A stretch of 64,000 nt of DNA from Streptococcus mitis subsp. hohhotensis (GCF_000722775.1 NZ_JPFZ01000013.1:124001-188000); one strand, 5' to 3'; shown: positions 10,036-20,524, numbered from the stretch's first letter. Numbers and translations are program-made. The notes: a model not told the origin generated them from the sequence alone.

Positions 10036-10113
10036 CTTTTACACTCCTTCAATTATCTTCATTTGTAAACCACTTCTGCGACCTAGGATTTGCTTCAAGT
10101 GCTTTACAAGGAC

Positions 10114-10223
10114 AGTATAACACGAAAATTAGCTTATTTTAGAAAATCGCATATTTGACATTTTTTCTTGTAGCAATTTCTTATTTGCGATTTTGGTAGA
10201 TTTGATTATTTCCCTGGTATAAT
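10114..10223. promoter_or_regulatory. mirror-image divergent promoters with two Rgg operators
   Basis: The vp1 -10 (TATACT, minus strand, 10114-10119) and the shp -10 (TATAAT, plus, 10218-10223) are both extended (TGT and TGG) and both lack a good -35. Each is preceded, exactly 23 bases upstream, by the box TGCGATTTT (10143-10151 on minus, 10186-10194 on plus). The two boxes form an inverted repeat centred at 10168.5, the same centre as the two -10 elements. The box sits near -36 to -47, a usual activator position. Binding by the adjacent Rgg is inference. Confidence 0.8.
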
Positions 10224-10253
10224 AAAGTTATTACTAATGAGGAGGGAAGTAAT

Positions 10254-10331
10254 ATGAAGAAACAAGTTTTAACATTATTGACGATCGTTGCTGATATTAT
10301 TATCTTTTTCCCATTTCTAACTAATCGATAA
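10254..10331 (+). CDS. shp144: SHP-type pheromone precursor (25 aa)
   Basis: An ATG at 10254 is preceded by GGAGGGAAG and the promoter at 10218-10223. The 25 codons encode MKKQVLTLLTIVADIII followed by FFPFLTNR. This is the typical short hydrophobic peptide form: basic start, hydrophobic core, and an Asp beginning the likely mature C-terminal part (from D14). SHPs are processed, re-imported by the oligopeptide permease and bind Rgg. The gene is convergent with the rgg gene, and the two 3' ends overlap by 11 bases. It was too short for routine gene calling. Confidence 0.85.
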   Translation: MKKQVLTLLTIVADIIIFFPFLTNR

Positions 10332-11184
10332 GCTCTTTGTATTGCTGCAAACGCAATTCAAAAAGGGCTGTCAATTGTGGATTTTCTAATACTTGCAGAG
10401 ATTGGATAAAGTGTTCAATCTCTTTTTGATTGCTTCCTTTGGTTTGAAGAAAAATCTGCATTTTCTTTAAAAACTGCCACAATACTTTTTCAAAAACATC
10501 GTATGGACGGAGCATGCGCTCCAGCTCAGCTTCAAAGATTGGAATATAAGAAAATAGCTTGCGCTCCATGAGTTCTGATATAATATTCAGAAATCCACTT
10601 TTCATATACAGTCTATTATGTACTAACTCTTTAAATTCCTTGGATTTTTCAAGTAACGAGGTTGATAAAAATATCAAATCTTGGTTGCTCAAGAAGGGCA
10701 TGGTATTGCAAAAGAGATAGAGTTCAAACCAGGTCCAAGACTCAATAGCATAGAGGTAGGTGGTCAAAAATTCGCTATCCTCCTCTGCTAGCGGATAGCT
10801 TTTATCTAAGGAATGGATGGCATCTTTGATTACAATAGCATTCAAACGACGATAGGTCTCTGCCATCTGTTCTTGTTTGACCTCCTCTAATAGTTGCACT
10901 AAACCAGCTATATCTTGGTGGGCAAAGCGATCCACAACCTTTCTACCAATTTGCATATGTAGGGATTCTTGATAATTGTTGAGCTTATGACCAAACTCAT
11001 CAAAATTCATATTGATCCCTTGGATGGCTAGAATCAACTTATCCGCAGATAGCATAGACTGCCCTAGCTCAAACTTTGACAACTGAGAGGCTGTTAGTCC
11101 AGCACAAGCCACATCTGACTGCTTGAGCTTTCTAGCCAAGCGCAATTCCTTGTAAAATTCCCCCAATTCCATTCTCTCAATCAT
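10321..11184 (-). CDS. rgg144: Rgg-family transcriptional regulator (Rgg144-like)
   Basis: A 287-residue regulator with an N-terminal XRE helix-turn-helix (about residues 5-60, containing LKQSDVACAGLTASQLSKFE) and a C-terminal helical repeat domain that in Rgg proteins binds SHP pheromones. The start at 11184 was chosen because AGGAGGTGACAAG lies directly upstream. It faces the SHP gene tail to tail, and the vp1 operon lies beyond. It is predicted to activate both mirror promoters when bound by the peptide. The gene-order match to the pneumococcal Rgg144/SHP144/VP1 system is from memory. Confidence 0.88.
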   Translation of the reverse strand: MIERMELGEFYKELRLARKLKQSDVACAGLTASQLSKFELGQSMLSADKLILAIQGINMNFDEFGHKLNNYQESLHMQIGRKVVDRFAHQDIAGLVQLLEEVKQEQMAETYRRLNAIVIKDAIHSLDKSYPLAEEDSEFLTTYLYAIESWTWFELYLFCNTMPFLSNQDLIFLSTSLLEKSKEFKELVHNRLYMKSGFLNIISELMERKLFSYIPIFEAELERMLRPYDVFEKVLWQFLKKMQIFLQTKGSNQKEIEHFIQSLQVLENPQLTALFELRLQQYKELID

Positions 11185-11261
11185 CTTGTCACCTCCTAGA
11201 TTTTGCATATTATATCATTATTTTTATAGTTTTGTCAAAATATTCTGACATTTAAGAGAGC

Positions 11262-11284
11262 AAAAAAGCCAGCCTTAAGCTGAC
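11262..11284 (-). terminator. terminator of the tsaB-rimI-tsaD operon
   Basis: On the minus strand, GTCAGC, a TTAA-containing loop and GGCTGGC form a stem (with a G-T pair) followed by TTTTTT. It lies just past the tsaD stop. Confidence 0.75.
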
Positions 11285-11287
11285 TCC

Positions 11288-12298
11288 TTATTCCATCGTA
11301 TCAAAAGCGAGACTTGGTTTGGCATTGAGGTCCAAGTTTGCAAAGTTTTCTTTGTTCCACTCGCTGACGCTGGCATAGGCAATCATTCCTGCATTGTCTC
11401 CGCAGAGGCGCAGAGGTGGAATGATGACCTTGACATCTGTGATTTCAGTTGCTAGGCGTTCTCTGAGACCTTTATTGGCTGCCACACCACCTGCCACGAC
11501 AAGGGTTTTAACAGGGTATTTCTCCAAAGCCTTCTTGGTTTTAGCCATAAGAATATCCAAGACAGCTGCTTGGAAGGAAGCACACAAGTCCTCTGTGGAC
11601 AAGCTTTCTCCCTTTTGCTCTGCATTGTGGTGAAGATTGATAAAGGCAGATTTCAAACCTGAGAATGAAAACTCCAGATTATCTTCCTTAATCATGGCAC
11701 GAGGAAAATCATAAATATCCTGCCCCTGATGAGCTAGCTCGTCAATCTCACGACCGGCAGGATAGGTCAAGCCCATGACACGGCCGACCTTATCATAGGC
11801 CTCACCAACCGCGTCATCTCGCGTTTCCCCAACAATCTTGTAGTCACCAGCCTCCGAAACATAAACCAACTCTGTGTGTCCACCGCTGACCAAGAGGGCT
11901 AGCAAGGGAAACTCCAAAGGCTCCACGCTCTGAGCTGCCATGAGGTGACCAGCCATGTGGTTAACAGGGATAAGTGGAAGTCCATGTGCCCAAGCAAAAG
12001 CCTTAGCAGCTGACAAACCAACTAGTAAGGCTCCGACCAAGCCCGGTCCATAGGTAACCGCAACAGCTGTCACGTCGTTTTCAGTAATTCCTGCTTCTGC
12101 TAGCGCCTCCTCGATACAGGCTGTAATGACCTCGACATGGTGACGACTGGCTACTTCCGGCACGACGCCCCCAAAACGTTTGTGACTCTCAATTTGACTA
12201 GCAATGACATTGGACAAGAGCTCATCGTCGTTTTTCAAAACGGCGACACTGGTCTCATCACAGGATGTCTCAAATGCTAAAATATATCTATCCTTCAT
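11288..12298 (-). CDS. tsaD: tRNA N6-adenosine threonylcarbamoyltransferase TsaD
   Basis: A 336-residue member of the Kae1/TsaD family. It starts [16 protein letters not shown] (the phosphate-binding region), carries the metal-binding HMAGH motif and ends with the conserved [12 protein letters not shown] stretch. With TsaB, TsaE and TsaC it installs t6A at position 37 of ANN-decoding tRNAs, in the cytoplasm. It overlaps rimI by 11 bases in the operon tsaB-rimI-tsaD. Length is normal and no defect is seen. Confidence 0.96.
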   Translation of the reverse strand: MKDRYILAFETSCDETSVAVLKNDDELLSNVIASQIESHKRFGGVVPEVASRHHVEVITACIEEALAEAGITENDVTAVAVTYGPGLVGALLVGLSAAKAFAWAHGLPLIPVNHMAGHLMAAQSVEPLEFPLLALLVSGGHTELVYVSEAGDYKIVGETRDDAVGEAYDKVGRVMGLTYPAGREIDELAHQGQDIYDFPRAMIKEDNLEFSFSGLKSAFINLHHNAEQKGESLSTEDLCASFQAAVLDILMAKTKKALEKYPVKTLVVAGGVAANKGLRERLATEITDVKVIIPPLRLCGDNAGMIAYASVSEWNKENFANLDLNAKPSLAFDTME

Positions 12299-12725
12299 CT
12301 ATTTCTCTCTTCATGATGATGGCGTCCTCGACTGGATCATGGTAGTAGGCCTTGCGCTCAGCGATGACCGCCATCTTTTCTTTCTTGTAAAATGCTTGCG
12401 CTCGTTGATTTGACTTTCTGACTTCGAGGAAAATCTCCTTATCTGTCGGCAATTGAGAAAACAAGGCTGACGCAATTCCCTGACCCTGATAGGCTCCTTT
12501 AACAGCGATTTGCAAGACTTCTGCCTCAAAAAGATTCTCCTGAACAGCTAGAAAGCCAATCACTTCTGCCCCATCATAAGCTAGAGCATACCAAGTCTGG
12601 TCTTGGGACAAATCTGCTTGAATTTGTTCTAGCGTCCAAAGACTGACTGGGTAAACAGCTGCCATAACAGCGTAGATGGCTTGAGCCAGATCAGGTTGCT
12701 GTTGAGTTCGTTTGATTTCTATCAT
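12288..12725 (-). CDS. rimI: GNAT acetyltransferase RimI
   Basis: A 145-residue GNAT-fold protein. The acetyl-CoA binding motif is [11 protein letters not shown], followed by [16 protein letters not shown]. RimI acetylates the N-terminal alanine of ribosomal protein S18, and a broader N-terminal role is possible. It overlaps tsaB by four bases and tsaD by 11, a conserved firmicute arrangement. The length is typical. Confidence 0.92.
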   Translation of the reverse strand: MIEIKRTQQQPDLAQAIYAVMAAVYPVSLWTLEQIQADLSQDQTWYALAYDGAEVIGFLAVQENLFEAEVLQIAVKGAYQGQGIASALFSQLPTDKEIFLEVRKSNQRAQAFYKKEKMAVIAERKAYYHDPVEDAIIMKREIDEG

Positions 12726-13405
12726 AGGCGTTTAATGTAAGACTCGCCAGATTCGGTGTGGTTCTTGAGCCAGTTTTCCTCAGCCTCGACACGCTTGAGG
12801 TAGTTAGGCACAAAATCATGCAAGGAGTCTGCTTCCTTGTCCCAAGCCAAAAGAGCAAGATTGGCTGCATTTGGTAAGGTTTCTTTGTAATTAGTCCTTG
12901 GCAAGTGTTCTTGAATCTGCTCAACAAAGGGGCCAACTTCTCCAACAAAGGTTACTTGACTAGCACCCTTGATTAGCTCAAGCACTCGCTCAAAAGGCAG
13001 GTGTGCTTCTGGCATGACAGGTTTGGCATTTTCATAAAATCCTGCGTAAACATTGTTGCGACGCGCATCCATCAAAGGAACGAACAAACCTTCTTGTTGG
13101 TAGGGCACCAGAGCCAAGAGGCTAGACATACCAACTAACTCAATGTTCAGAGTATGAGCCAAAGTCTTGGCAGTTGCGACCGCAATTCGCAAGCCTGTGT
13201 AGCTACCTGGCCCCTCTGCCACCACGATTCGGTCCAAATCCTTGGGCGTCCAGTCCAAACTCTCCATCAAAAAATCAATGGCTGGCATGAGGGTAATACT
13301 GTGATTTTTCTTGATATTAATCGTCGTCTCGGCAAGAACCTGCTTGTCCTCTAAAATAGCGAGAGAAAGAGCCTTGCTGGACGTATCAAAAGCTAATACT
13401 TTCAT
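12722..13405 (-). CDS. tsaB: t6A biosynthesis scaffold protein TsaB
   Basis: A 227-residue ASKHA-fold protein starting KVLAFDTSSKALSLAIL with the family signature GPGSYTGLRIAVATAKTLA. TsaB dimerises with TsaD and is needed for t6A formation, but lacks the catalytic metal site. It is the first gene of tsaB-rimI-tsaD. Nothing unusual is seen. Confidence 0.95.
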   Translation of the reverse strand: MKVLAFDTSSKALSLAILEDKQVLAETTINIKKNHSITLMPAIDFLMESLDWTPKDLDRIVVAEGPGSYTGLRIAVATAKTLAHTLNIELVGMSSLLALVPYQQEGLFVPLMDARRNNVYAGFYENAKPVMPEAHLPFERVLELIKGASQVTFVGEVGPFVEQIQEHLPRTNYKETLPNAANLALLAWDKEADSLHDFVPNYLKRVEAEENWLKNHTESGESYIKRL

Positions 13406-13485
13406 AACACATTCCTATCTTTTTGTCTGCTTACTATTATACTACAAAAGCTGGCACATGGGAATTTTCTTTATCCCCAAACAAA

Positions 13486-13508
13486 AATGCCCCAGCATAA
13501 GCAGGGCA
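13486..13508 (-). terminator. terminator after the small membrane protein gene
   Basis: TGCCC and GGGCA arms with an internal CAGC/GCA pairing form a stem. On the minus strand it is followed by ATTTTTG. Confidence 0.65.
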
Positions 13509-13509
13509 T

Positions 13510-13725
13510 CTAAGCATTTAATCCAAAGTAAAATACAAACCAAACGACATAGGTCACGAGGAGGAGAAAAAGCGAGTAGAGAGTCACAAAGGTCATTTTC
13601 CACAAGAACTTGGTTTGTCGTCGTTCCATTTTGGCAAATAGAAGATTCCCTCCATAAACGCAAGCAACAAAAACAATAAAAGCTACCAAGCGAGCTCCGA
13701 TAGCAAAAGCAAATAAGTTATACAT
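13510..13725 (-). CDS. small membrane protein of unknown function
   Basis: A 71-residue protein with two hydrophobic segments (about residues 3-27 and 45-68) separated by a basic stretch (KMERRQTKFLWK). AAGGAGG precedes the ATG. The family is not recognised. It is a monocistronic unit: a promoter at 13793-13821 carries a cre-like sequence over the -35, and a terminator follows at 13486. An overlapping frame at 13442-13663 was discarded in favour of this one, which has the promoter, ribosome binding site and terminator. Confidence 0.7.
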   Translation of the reverse strand: MYNLFAFAIGARLVAFIVFVACVYGGNLLFAKMERRQTKFLWKMTFVTLYSLFLLLVTYVVWFVFYFGLNA

Positions 13726-13792
13726 AGGGCAACCTCCTTGACTTAAAATCTATATGGAATTATGACAAGCAATAAATTTCACTTCCGTTATC

Positions 13793-13831
13793 AATATAAC
13801 ACATTTTCTTTGTTTTTGCAAGCGCTTACCA
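13793..13831 (-). promoter_or_regulatory. promoter with cre-like site over the -35
   Basis: On the minus strand TTGCAA (13816-13821), 17 bases and TATATT (13793-13798), preceded by TG, form a promoter for the gene at 13510. The sequence 13816-13831 (TTGCAAGCGCTTACCA) matches the cre consensus WTGNNARCGNWWWCAW at all but one position and covers the -35, which suggests CcpA repression. Confidence 0.6.
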
Positions 13832-13865
13832 AGGAAATCGTCCTGTGACTTTCTCGTTTCTGTCT

Positions 13866-13894
13866 TTTACTAATCTTTCATTTTGTGGTATAAT
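13866..13894 (+). promoter_or_regulatory. promoter of rpoY-rnjA
   Basis: TTTACT at 13866-13871, a 17-base spacer and TATAAT at 13889-13894, preceded by TGG (extended -10). It gives a leader of roughly 100 bases before the rpoY ATG. Confidence 0.75.
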
Positions 13895-14004
13895 TGAAAT
13901 AATTGTAACGAATCAAGGTCAATCTAGACACAAAATGGAATGAAATCAAGCAAATCTATGCTAAAAGTTTGGAATAAGCTGACCTGTAAATAGAAAGGAA
14001 CTAT

Positions 14005-14238
14005 ATGATTTACAAAGTTTTTTATCAAGAAACAAAAGAACGTAGCCCACGCCGTGAAACAACACGCGCACTTTACCTAGACATCGATGCCAGCTCAGAA
14101 CTTGAGGGCCGTATCGCTGCTCGCCAACTTGTCGAAGAAAATCGCCCAGAGTACAACATCGAGTATATCGAACGCTTGTCTGACAAATTGCTAGATTACG
14201 AAAAAGAAACTGGCGCCTTCGAAATTACGGAGTTCTAA
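14005..14238 (+). CDS. rpoY: RNA polymerase epsilon subunit RpoY
   Basis: A 77-residue acidic protein of the DUF1447/RpoY family, starting [19 protein letters not shown]. RpoY is a small accessory subunit of firmicute RNA polymerase. A GAAAGGAACT site precedes the ATG. One base separates its stop from the RNase J1 start, so the genes are coupled, an arrangement widely conserved in streptococci. Confidence 0.93.
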   Translation: MIYKVFYQETKERSPRRETTRALYLDIDASSELEGRIAARQLVEENRPEYNIEYIERLSDKLLDYEKETGAFEITEF

Positions 14239-14239
14239 T

Positions 14240-15919
14240 ATGGCCTATACTCTTAAACCTGAAGAAGTCGGCGTTTTTGCCATCGGTGGTCTGGGAGAAA
14301 TCGGGAAAAACACATACGGAATTGAATACCAAGACGAGATTATCATCGTCGATGCTGGGATTAAATTCCCAGAAGATGACTTGCTGGGTATCGACTATGT
14401 CATTCCTGACTACTCTTACATCGTAGACAACATCGACCGCGTCAAGGCTGTTTTGATTACCCACGGACACGAGGACCACATCGGTGGGATTCCATTCCTG
14501 CTCAAGCAAGCAAATGTCCCTATCTATGCTGGACCGCTTGCCTTGGCTTTGATTCGTGGGAAACTCGAAGAACACGGCCTCTTGCGCAACGCCAAACTTT
14601 ACGAAATCAACCACAATACTGAGTTGACCTTTAAAAATCTCAAGGCAACTTTCTTTAGAACCACTCACTCTATTCCAGAGCCTTTGGGAATTGTCATTCA
14701 TACTCCTCAAGGGAAAATCGTCTGTACGGGGGACTTTAAGTTTGACTTTACTCCAGTTGGTGAACCAGCAGACTTGCACCGTATGGCGGCTCTTGGTGAA
14801 GAAGGCGTGCTCTGTCTTCTCTCGGACTCGACAAATGCAGAAGTGCCAACCTTTACCAACTCTGAAAAAGTCGTTGGCCAGTCCATTATGAAGATTATAC
14901 AAGGCATCGAAGGACGTATCATCTTTGCATCCTTTGCCTCAAATATCTTCCGTCTCCAGCAAGCAACAGAAGCTGCTGTTAAGACTGGACGTAAGATTGC
15001 GGTCTTTGGCCGTTCTATGGAAAAGGCTATTGTCAACGGAATTGAGCTTGGTTACATCAAAGCTCCTAAGGGAACCTTTATCGAGCCAAATGAAATCAAA
15101 GACTACCCTGCAGGCGAGATTCTCATCCTCTGTACAGGTAGTCAGGGCGAGCCAATGGCAGCCCTCTCTCGTATCGCCAACGGAACCCACCGTCAGGTGC
15201 AACTTCAACCAGGTGATACCGTTATCTTCTCTTCTAGCCCAATCCCTGGAAACACGACTAGCGTCAACAAGCTGATTAACATCATTTCTGAAGCTGGTGT
15301 CGAAGTTATCCACGGTAAGGTTAACAATATCCATACATCTGGACACGGTGGTCAGCAAGAGCAAAAACTCATGCTCCGCTTGATTAAGCCAAAATACTTC
15401 ATGCCTGTCCACGGTGAATACCGCATGCAAAAAGTCCACGCTGGACTAGCGGTAGATACTGGTGTTGAGAAGGACAATATCTTTATCATGAGCAATGGTG
15501 ATGTGCTTGCCCTCACTGCTGACTCAGCTCGTATAGCAGGTCATTTCAACGCCCAAGATATCTATGTCGATGGAAATCGTATCGGTGAAATCGGCGCAGC
15601 TGTCCTCAAAGATCGTCGTGATCTATCTGAAGACGGTGTCGTTCTGGCAGTCGCAACTGTTGACTTCAAATCGCAGATGATTCTGTCTGGACCAGACATC
15701 CTCAGTCGAGGCTTTGTCTACATGAGAGAGTCTGGCGACTTGATTCGCCAAAGCCAACGCATCCTCTTCAATGCCATTCGTATCGCACTGAAAAATAAGG
15801 ATGCTAGCGTGCAATCTGTCAATGGTGCCATTGTCAACGCTATTCGCCCCTTCCTTTATGAAAATACAGAACGTGAACCGATTATCATCCCTATGATCCT
15901 CACACCAGATGAAGAATAA
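14240..15919 (+). CDS. rnjA: ribonuclease J1
   Basis: A 559-residue metallo-beta-lactamase/beta-CASP nuclease. The zinc motif HGHEDHIGG is at about residues 76-84, and further ligands are seen in [16 protein letters not shown] and the C-terminal HGEYRM. It has 5'-3' exonuclease and endonuclease activity in mRNA decay and rRNA maturation in the cytoplasm. Length fits J1. It is followed by a strong terminator. Confidence 0.95.
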   Translation: MAYTLKPEEVGVFAIGGLGEIGKNTYGIEYQDEIIIVDAGIKFPEDDLLGIDYVIPDYSYIVDNIDRVKAVLITHGHEDHIGGIPFLLKQANVPIYAGPLALALIRGKLEEHGLLRNAKLYEINHNTELTFKNLKATFFRTTHSIPEPLGIVIHTPQGKIVCTGDFKFDFTPVGEPADLHRMAALGEEGVLCLLSDSTNAEVPTFTNSEKVVGQSIMKIIQGIEGRIIFASFASNIFRLQQATEAAVKTGRKIAVFGRSMEKAIVNGIELGYIKAPKGTFIEPNEIKDYPAGEILILCTGSQGEPMAALSRIANGTHRQVQLQPGDTVIFSSSPIPGNTTSVNKLINIISEAGVEVIHGKVNNIHTSGHGGQQEQKLMLRLIKPKYFMPVHGEYRMQKVHAGLAVDTGVEKDNIFIMSNGDVLALTADSARIAGHFNAQDIYVDGNRIGEIGAAVLKDRRDLSEDGVVLAVATVDFKSQMILSGPDILSRGFVYMRESGDLIRQSQRILFNAIRIALKNKDASVQSVNGAIVNAIRPFLYENTEREPIIIPMILTPDEE

Positions 15920-15925
15920 AGCAAG

Positions 15926-15954
15926 AAAACAGCCCCGAAAACGGAGCTGTTTTT
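15926..15954 (+). terminator. terminator of rpoY-rnjA
   Basis: AAAACAGC and GCTGTTTTT arms with an internal CCG/CGG pairing form the stem, and a T run follows on the plus strand. Confidence 0.85.
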
Positions 15955-15977
15955 CTCTATGCTTTCTTTTGAGATTG

Positions 15978-16142
15978 AAACTCAATAAAAATCGAAATCA
16001 GACTAGAAGGCTAGGCGAAAGCATAACTTGAGTTAGCTCCCATAGTTCGGGGAACTATGGGAGGCTGGAGATGAATCAAAGCCAAGCTTTGAACTCATTC
16101 GTAAGAAGCCGACGACGTATCATTTTGATTTTTGAAGAGTTT
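15978..16142. repeat. MITE-like intergenic element overlapping the mnmG 3' end
   Basis: AAACTCAATAAAAATC at 15978-15993 and, inverted, AAACTCTTCAAAAATC at 16127-16142 are terminal repeats matching at 13 of 16 positions, and they resemble the ends of the RUP-like elements at 46905 and 50882. Inside is a perfect 12-bp stem, CTCCCATAGTTC/GAACTATGGGAG, with a GGG loop (16037-16063). The right end contains the last seven mnmG sense codons and the mnmG stop. The class name is uncertain. Confidence 0.65.
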
Positions 16143-18033
16143 TAGAAATACTACGATTTTTACCTTCCAAATACACCATCAAAATAGAAATATCTGCTGG
16201 GTTTACTCCCGAAATACGGCTGGCTTGGCCGATGGTTTCTGGATTGATGAGTTTAAACTTCTGGCGGGCTTCGGTTGCGATAGAGTCAATGTCATCCCAG
16301 TCGATATTAGCTGGAATGCGTTTTTCTTCCATGCGTTTCATCTTGGCAACCTGATCCATAGCTTTTGAGATGTAACCCTCGTATTTGATTTCTGTTTCAA
16401 TCAATTCGATAATCTTGTCATCCAAGTCCTCTGCAGCTGGTCCGATGAAGGCTACCACATCTTGGTAAGAAACTTCTGGACGGCGAAGGAATTCCTTGGC
16501 TGTCACCGCATCTGTCAACGGCTTGAAGCCCATCTCCTCAACCTTGGCATTGGTTTCCTTGACTGGCTTGAGTTTGATGCTGTCTAGGCGCTTCATCTCA
16601 TTTTCAAATTGATTTTTCTTGATTTCAAAACGATCCCAGCGTTCATCGTCCACAAGTCCAATCTCGCGTCCCATCTCAGTCAAACGCATATCAGCATTGT
16701 CATGGCGGAGAATGAGACGGTACTCAGCACGACTTGTCAAGAGACGATAGGGTTCAATGGTTCCCTTGGTCACCAAGTCATCAATCATCACCCCGATATA
16801 ACCGTCACTGCGCTTCAAAATCAATTCAGGCTTGCCTTGGACTTTCAAAGCCGCATTGATACCCGCGATAATCCCTTGGCCAGCAGCTTCTTCATAACCT
16901 GATGTTCCATTTGTCTGACCAGCAGTGAAAAGTCCGGAGATTTTCTTGGTTTCCAGAGTCGCACGCAACTGATGAGGCAAGACCATATCATACTCAATGG
17001 CATAACCTGTCCGCATCATCTCTGCATTTTCCAAACCTTTGATGGAATGAACCAAGTCACGCTGGACATCCTCAGGCAGACTGGTTGAAAGTCCTTGAAC
17101 ATAGACTTCCTCAGTATTGCGCCCTTCTGGCTCAAGGAAGAGTTGGTGGCGTTCCTTGTCCGCAAAGCGTACAATCTTGTCTTCAATCGACGGACAGTAA
17201 CGAGGTCCCACTCCCTTGACCACACCTGTGAACATAGGCGCACGGTGGAGGTTGTTTTGGATAATCTCATGACTGGTACCATTGGTATAGGTCAACCAGC
17301 ATGGCACTTGGTCCTTGACATAATCCTCATCACGCGAGGTATAAGAGAAGTGGTTTGGTGCTTCATCTCCTGGCTGAATCTCTGTCACATCGTAGTTGAT
17401 AGAGGAAGCCTTGACACGTGGAGGGGTTCCCGTCTTGAAACGACCGATTTCGAGGCCCAGTTCCTTGAGATTGTCAGCTAGGTTAATCGAAGCTAGGCTG
17501 TGGTTAGGACCTGATGAATACTTAAGGTCTCCAATGATAATTTCCCCACGGAGGGCTGTTCCTGTCGTCACGATAACAGCCTTGGCAGCATACTCTTGAT
17601 GGGTAGCTGTACGCACACCGACAACCTTGCCATCTTCCACCAAAATCTCATCAATCATGGTTTGACGAAGGGTCAGATTTTCTTGATTTTCAACTGTCTT
17701 GCGCATCTCCTTAGAGTAAAGCTCCTTGTCAGCCTGCGCACGAAGGGCACGAACAGCTGGCCCCTTACCTGTGTTGAGCATCTTCATCTGGATGTAAGTC
17801 TTGTCAATGGTCTTAGCCATCTCGCCACCGAGGGCATCAACTTCACGCACGACAATTCCCTTGGCAGAACCACCGATAGAGGGATTACAAGGCATGAAAG
17901 CCAGCATTTCAATGTTGATAGTCGCAAGCAAGACCTTACAGCCCATACGGCTAGCAGCTAAGGAAGCCTCGACCCCAGCGTGTCCCGCACCGATTACAAT
18001 AATATCGTATTCTTCAGTAAAATTATAAGTCAT
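16120..18033 (-). CDS. mnmG: tRNA uridine-5-carboxymethylaminomethyl modification enzyme MnmG
   Basis: A 637-residue flavoprotein. The N-terminal dinucleotide motif [11 protein letters not shown] binds FAD, and the family signatures [11 protein letters not shown] and [12 protein letters not shown] are present. With MnmE it forms cmnm5U34 in the wobble position of several tRNAs. The C terminus TLQKSK and its stop codon lie within the terminal repeat of the element at 15978-16142, so the last few residues appear to derive from the insertion. A NUDIX gene follows closely upstream in the same direction. Confidence 0.95.
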   Translation of the reverse strand: MTYNFTEEYDIIVIGAGHAGVEASLAASRMGCKVLLATINIEMLAFMPCNPSIGGSAKGIVVREVDALGGEMAKTIDKTYIQMKMLNTGKGPAVRALRAQADKELYSKEMRKTVENQENLTLRQTMIDEILVEDGKVVGVRTATHQEYAAKAVIVTTGTALRGEIIIGDLKYSSGPNHSLASINLADNLKELGLEIGRFKTGTPPRVKASSINYDVTEIQPGDEAPNHFSYTSRDEDYVKDQVPCWLTYTNGTSHEIIQNNLHRAPMFTGVVKGVGPRYCPSIEDKIVRFADKERHQLFLEPEGRNTEEVYVQGLSTSLPEDVQRDLVHSIKGLENAEMMRTGYAIEYDMVLPHQLRATLETKKISGLFTAGQTNGTSGYEEAAGQGIIAGINAALKVQGKPELILKRSDGYIGVMIDDLVTKGTIEPYRLLTSRAEYRLILRHDNADMRLTEMGREIGLVDDERWDRFEIKKNQFENEMKRLDSIKLKPVKETNAKVEEMGFKPLTDAVTAKEFLRRPEVSYQDVVAFIGPAAEDLDDKIIELIETEIKYEGYISKAMDQVAKMKRMEEKRIPANIDWDDIDSIATEARQKFKLINPETIGQASRISGVNPADISILMVYLEGKNRSISKTLQKSK

Positions 18034-18042
18034 GTTTCTCTC

Positions 18043-18498
18043 CTATTCCTCAAGATGGATGTGTCTTAGTTGGCCGTCCCAATCTGGTAGGGCCGTTTTT
18101 AAAAAGGCTGGAACTAGATTGATACCCTTAAGCTGGTCTAAGTCAATCCACTCACAGGGCTGCCTTTTATCATCTTCCTGCATGGTCAATGGGGCATCTT
18201 CAAGCAAATCCACCAGATAATGAAACTCGATATTGTGATAGGAAACACCGTCTTGTTCAAAACGATTTTCAACTACGAAAGCTAGCTGTCCAGCTTGAGC
18301 TTTGACACCTAGTTCTTCCTTCACTTCACGGACTACCGCGTCTTCCGTGCTTTCATTGACTTGAATCGCACCTCCAATTGTGTAATACTTGCCCTTATCT
18401 TTGGTAACTAGGAGCTTGCGATTTTGGACAATCAAAGCTGTCGCCCGAACACCAAAAACCGTATTGTCTACTTTTGTCCGAAAGTCTTGTTGAGTCAT
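18043..18498 (-). CDS. NUDIX hydrolase
   Basis: A 151-residue protein with a complete Nudix box (GGAIQVNESTEDAVVREVKE followed by ELG), the Mg-dependent pyrophosphohydrolase motif. The start at 18498 was chosen for the upstream AAAGGACAAGA; an earlier in-frame start lacks a site. It sits nine bases ahead of mnmG on the same strand. The substrate is unknown, possibly a nucleotide derivative. Confidence 0.88.
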   Translation of the reverse strand: MTQQDFRTKVDNTVFGVRATALIVQNRKLLVTKDKGKYYTIGGAIQVNESTEDAVVREVKEELGVKAQAGQLAFVVENRFEQDGVSYHNIEFHYLVDLLEDAPLTMQEDDKRQPCEWIDLDQLKGINLVPAFLKTALPDWDGQLRHIHLEE

Positions 18499-18638
18499 TC
18501 TTGTCCTTTCCCTTAAACGATACAAAAACAGTCAAAACTCCAAAGAAGTGCAGGACAAAAAAGCCTGCAACATCCATGAGCTTTGACCATCATTTCTATT
18601 GCTTTTATTATTGTAGCAAATTGAGAAAATTTGTCAAT

Positions 18639-19838
<1,200 letters not shown>

Positions 19839-19840
19839 TC

Positions 19841-19869
19841 ATTATAACATGCTTGATTAGAGAAGACAA
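19841..19869 (-). promoter_or_regulatory. mnmA promoter
   Basis: On the minus strand TTGTCT (19864-19869), a 17-base spacer and TATAAT (19841-19846) preceded by TGT. Confidence 0.75.
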
Positions 19870-19917
19870 GAAAGAGGGTGATAATCTACGAACCACTGGT
19901 TTTTATTGATAAAAACT

Positions 19918-20163
19918 TTAGTCATCATCGTCTCTATAAAAATATTTTCTATACACTCTTGATAATACCAAAATTAATGCCAATATCATACCAAGAGCTA
20001 TAATAATAGAATTTATTAGATTTATTTTAGTATATCCAATCACTAGTCCAATAATTGGACTAGTAGACATGCTTAGATATAATAAAAATAACAAAAAATG
20101 AATTTCACCAATTCCTGCAAAAAAATGTTTCATAGCTATAGTTTTACGCCCATAAATATCCAT
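19918..20163 (-). CDS. small membrane protein, likely immunity partner of bacteriocin B
   Basis: An 81-residue protein with two hydrophobic helices (about residues 12-38 and 46-70) and an acidic DDDD tail. Its start overlaps the end of the bacteriocin B gene by 20 bases in another frame, which implies translational coupling; a start at codon 11 (MKHFFAG) is also possible, and neither has a strong ribosome binding site. Small two-helix proteins next to double-glycine bacteriocins are commonly immunity proteins. That role is inference; the family is not recognised. Confidence 0.6.
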   Translation of the reverse strand: MDIYGRKTIAMKHFFAGIGEIHFLLFLLYLSMSTSPIIGLVIGYTKINLINSIIIALGMILALILVLSRVYRKYFYRDDDD

Positions 20164-20524
20164 CAAATTTACCGTCTACGATATCTAAACCATATGCAAT
20201 GGCTCCTCCTAATGAGAATACTTCAGCAACAGTAGCCGCAATATTAAGAGCATTAGTAATAGTTGCCATACTAACTCCACCAATATATCTTGTTATAGCA
20301 CTTCTAACGACTCGGCTCATCATACCACGATTAGCAATTAACTTTTTAATGGCATATGTCTGGTATACTGACATCCCTCCAGAAACTGCAGCTGCAGCAA
20401 TATTAATTGCGTAAGCAATATTATCACGTTTGTTCCACCAGTTACAACCAACACCACCCCCATCAAGATACATCATCTCTTCTTGTTCAAGAGCAACATA
20501 ATTATTTGGTAATACGAGTTCCAT
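20144..20524 (-). CDS. double-glycine bacteriocin-like precursor B
   Basis: A 126-residue precursor. Residues 1-23 (ending EQEEMMYLDGG) form a double-glycine leader identical in protein sequence to that of the gene at 21398. The 103-residue mature part starts GVGCNWWNKRDN and is rich in Ala, Ile and Gly, with hydrophobic stretches near residues 35-50 and 85-115. It would be cleaved and exported by the C39 ABC transporter at 23706. AAAAGGAGAAAA precedes the start. Antimicrobial activity is inferred from leader, composition and context; it could also be a signalling peptide. Confidence 0.8.
   Translation of the reverse strand: MELVLPNNYVALEQEEMMYLDGGGVGCNWWNKRDNIAYAINIAAAAVSGGMSVYQTYAIKKLIANRGMMSRVVRSAITRYIGGVSMATITNALNIAATVAEVFSLGGAIAYGLDIVDGKFDGYLWA

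Noticed and set aside
13442-13663. 73-codon ORF overlapping the small membrane protein gene in another frame
   Set aside because: No ribosome binding site; the frame at 13510-13725 has promoter, site and terminator and better membrane helices.
14225-14902. 225-codon ORF antisense to rnjA
   Set aside because: A shadow of a strongly conserved housekeeping gene; no start signals and unusual composition.
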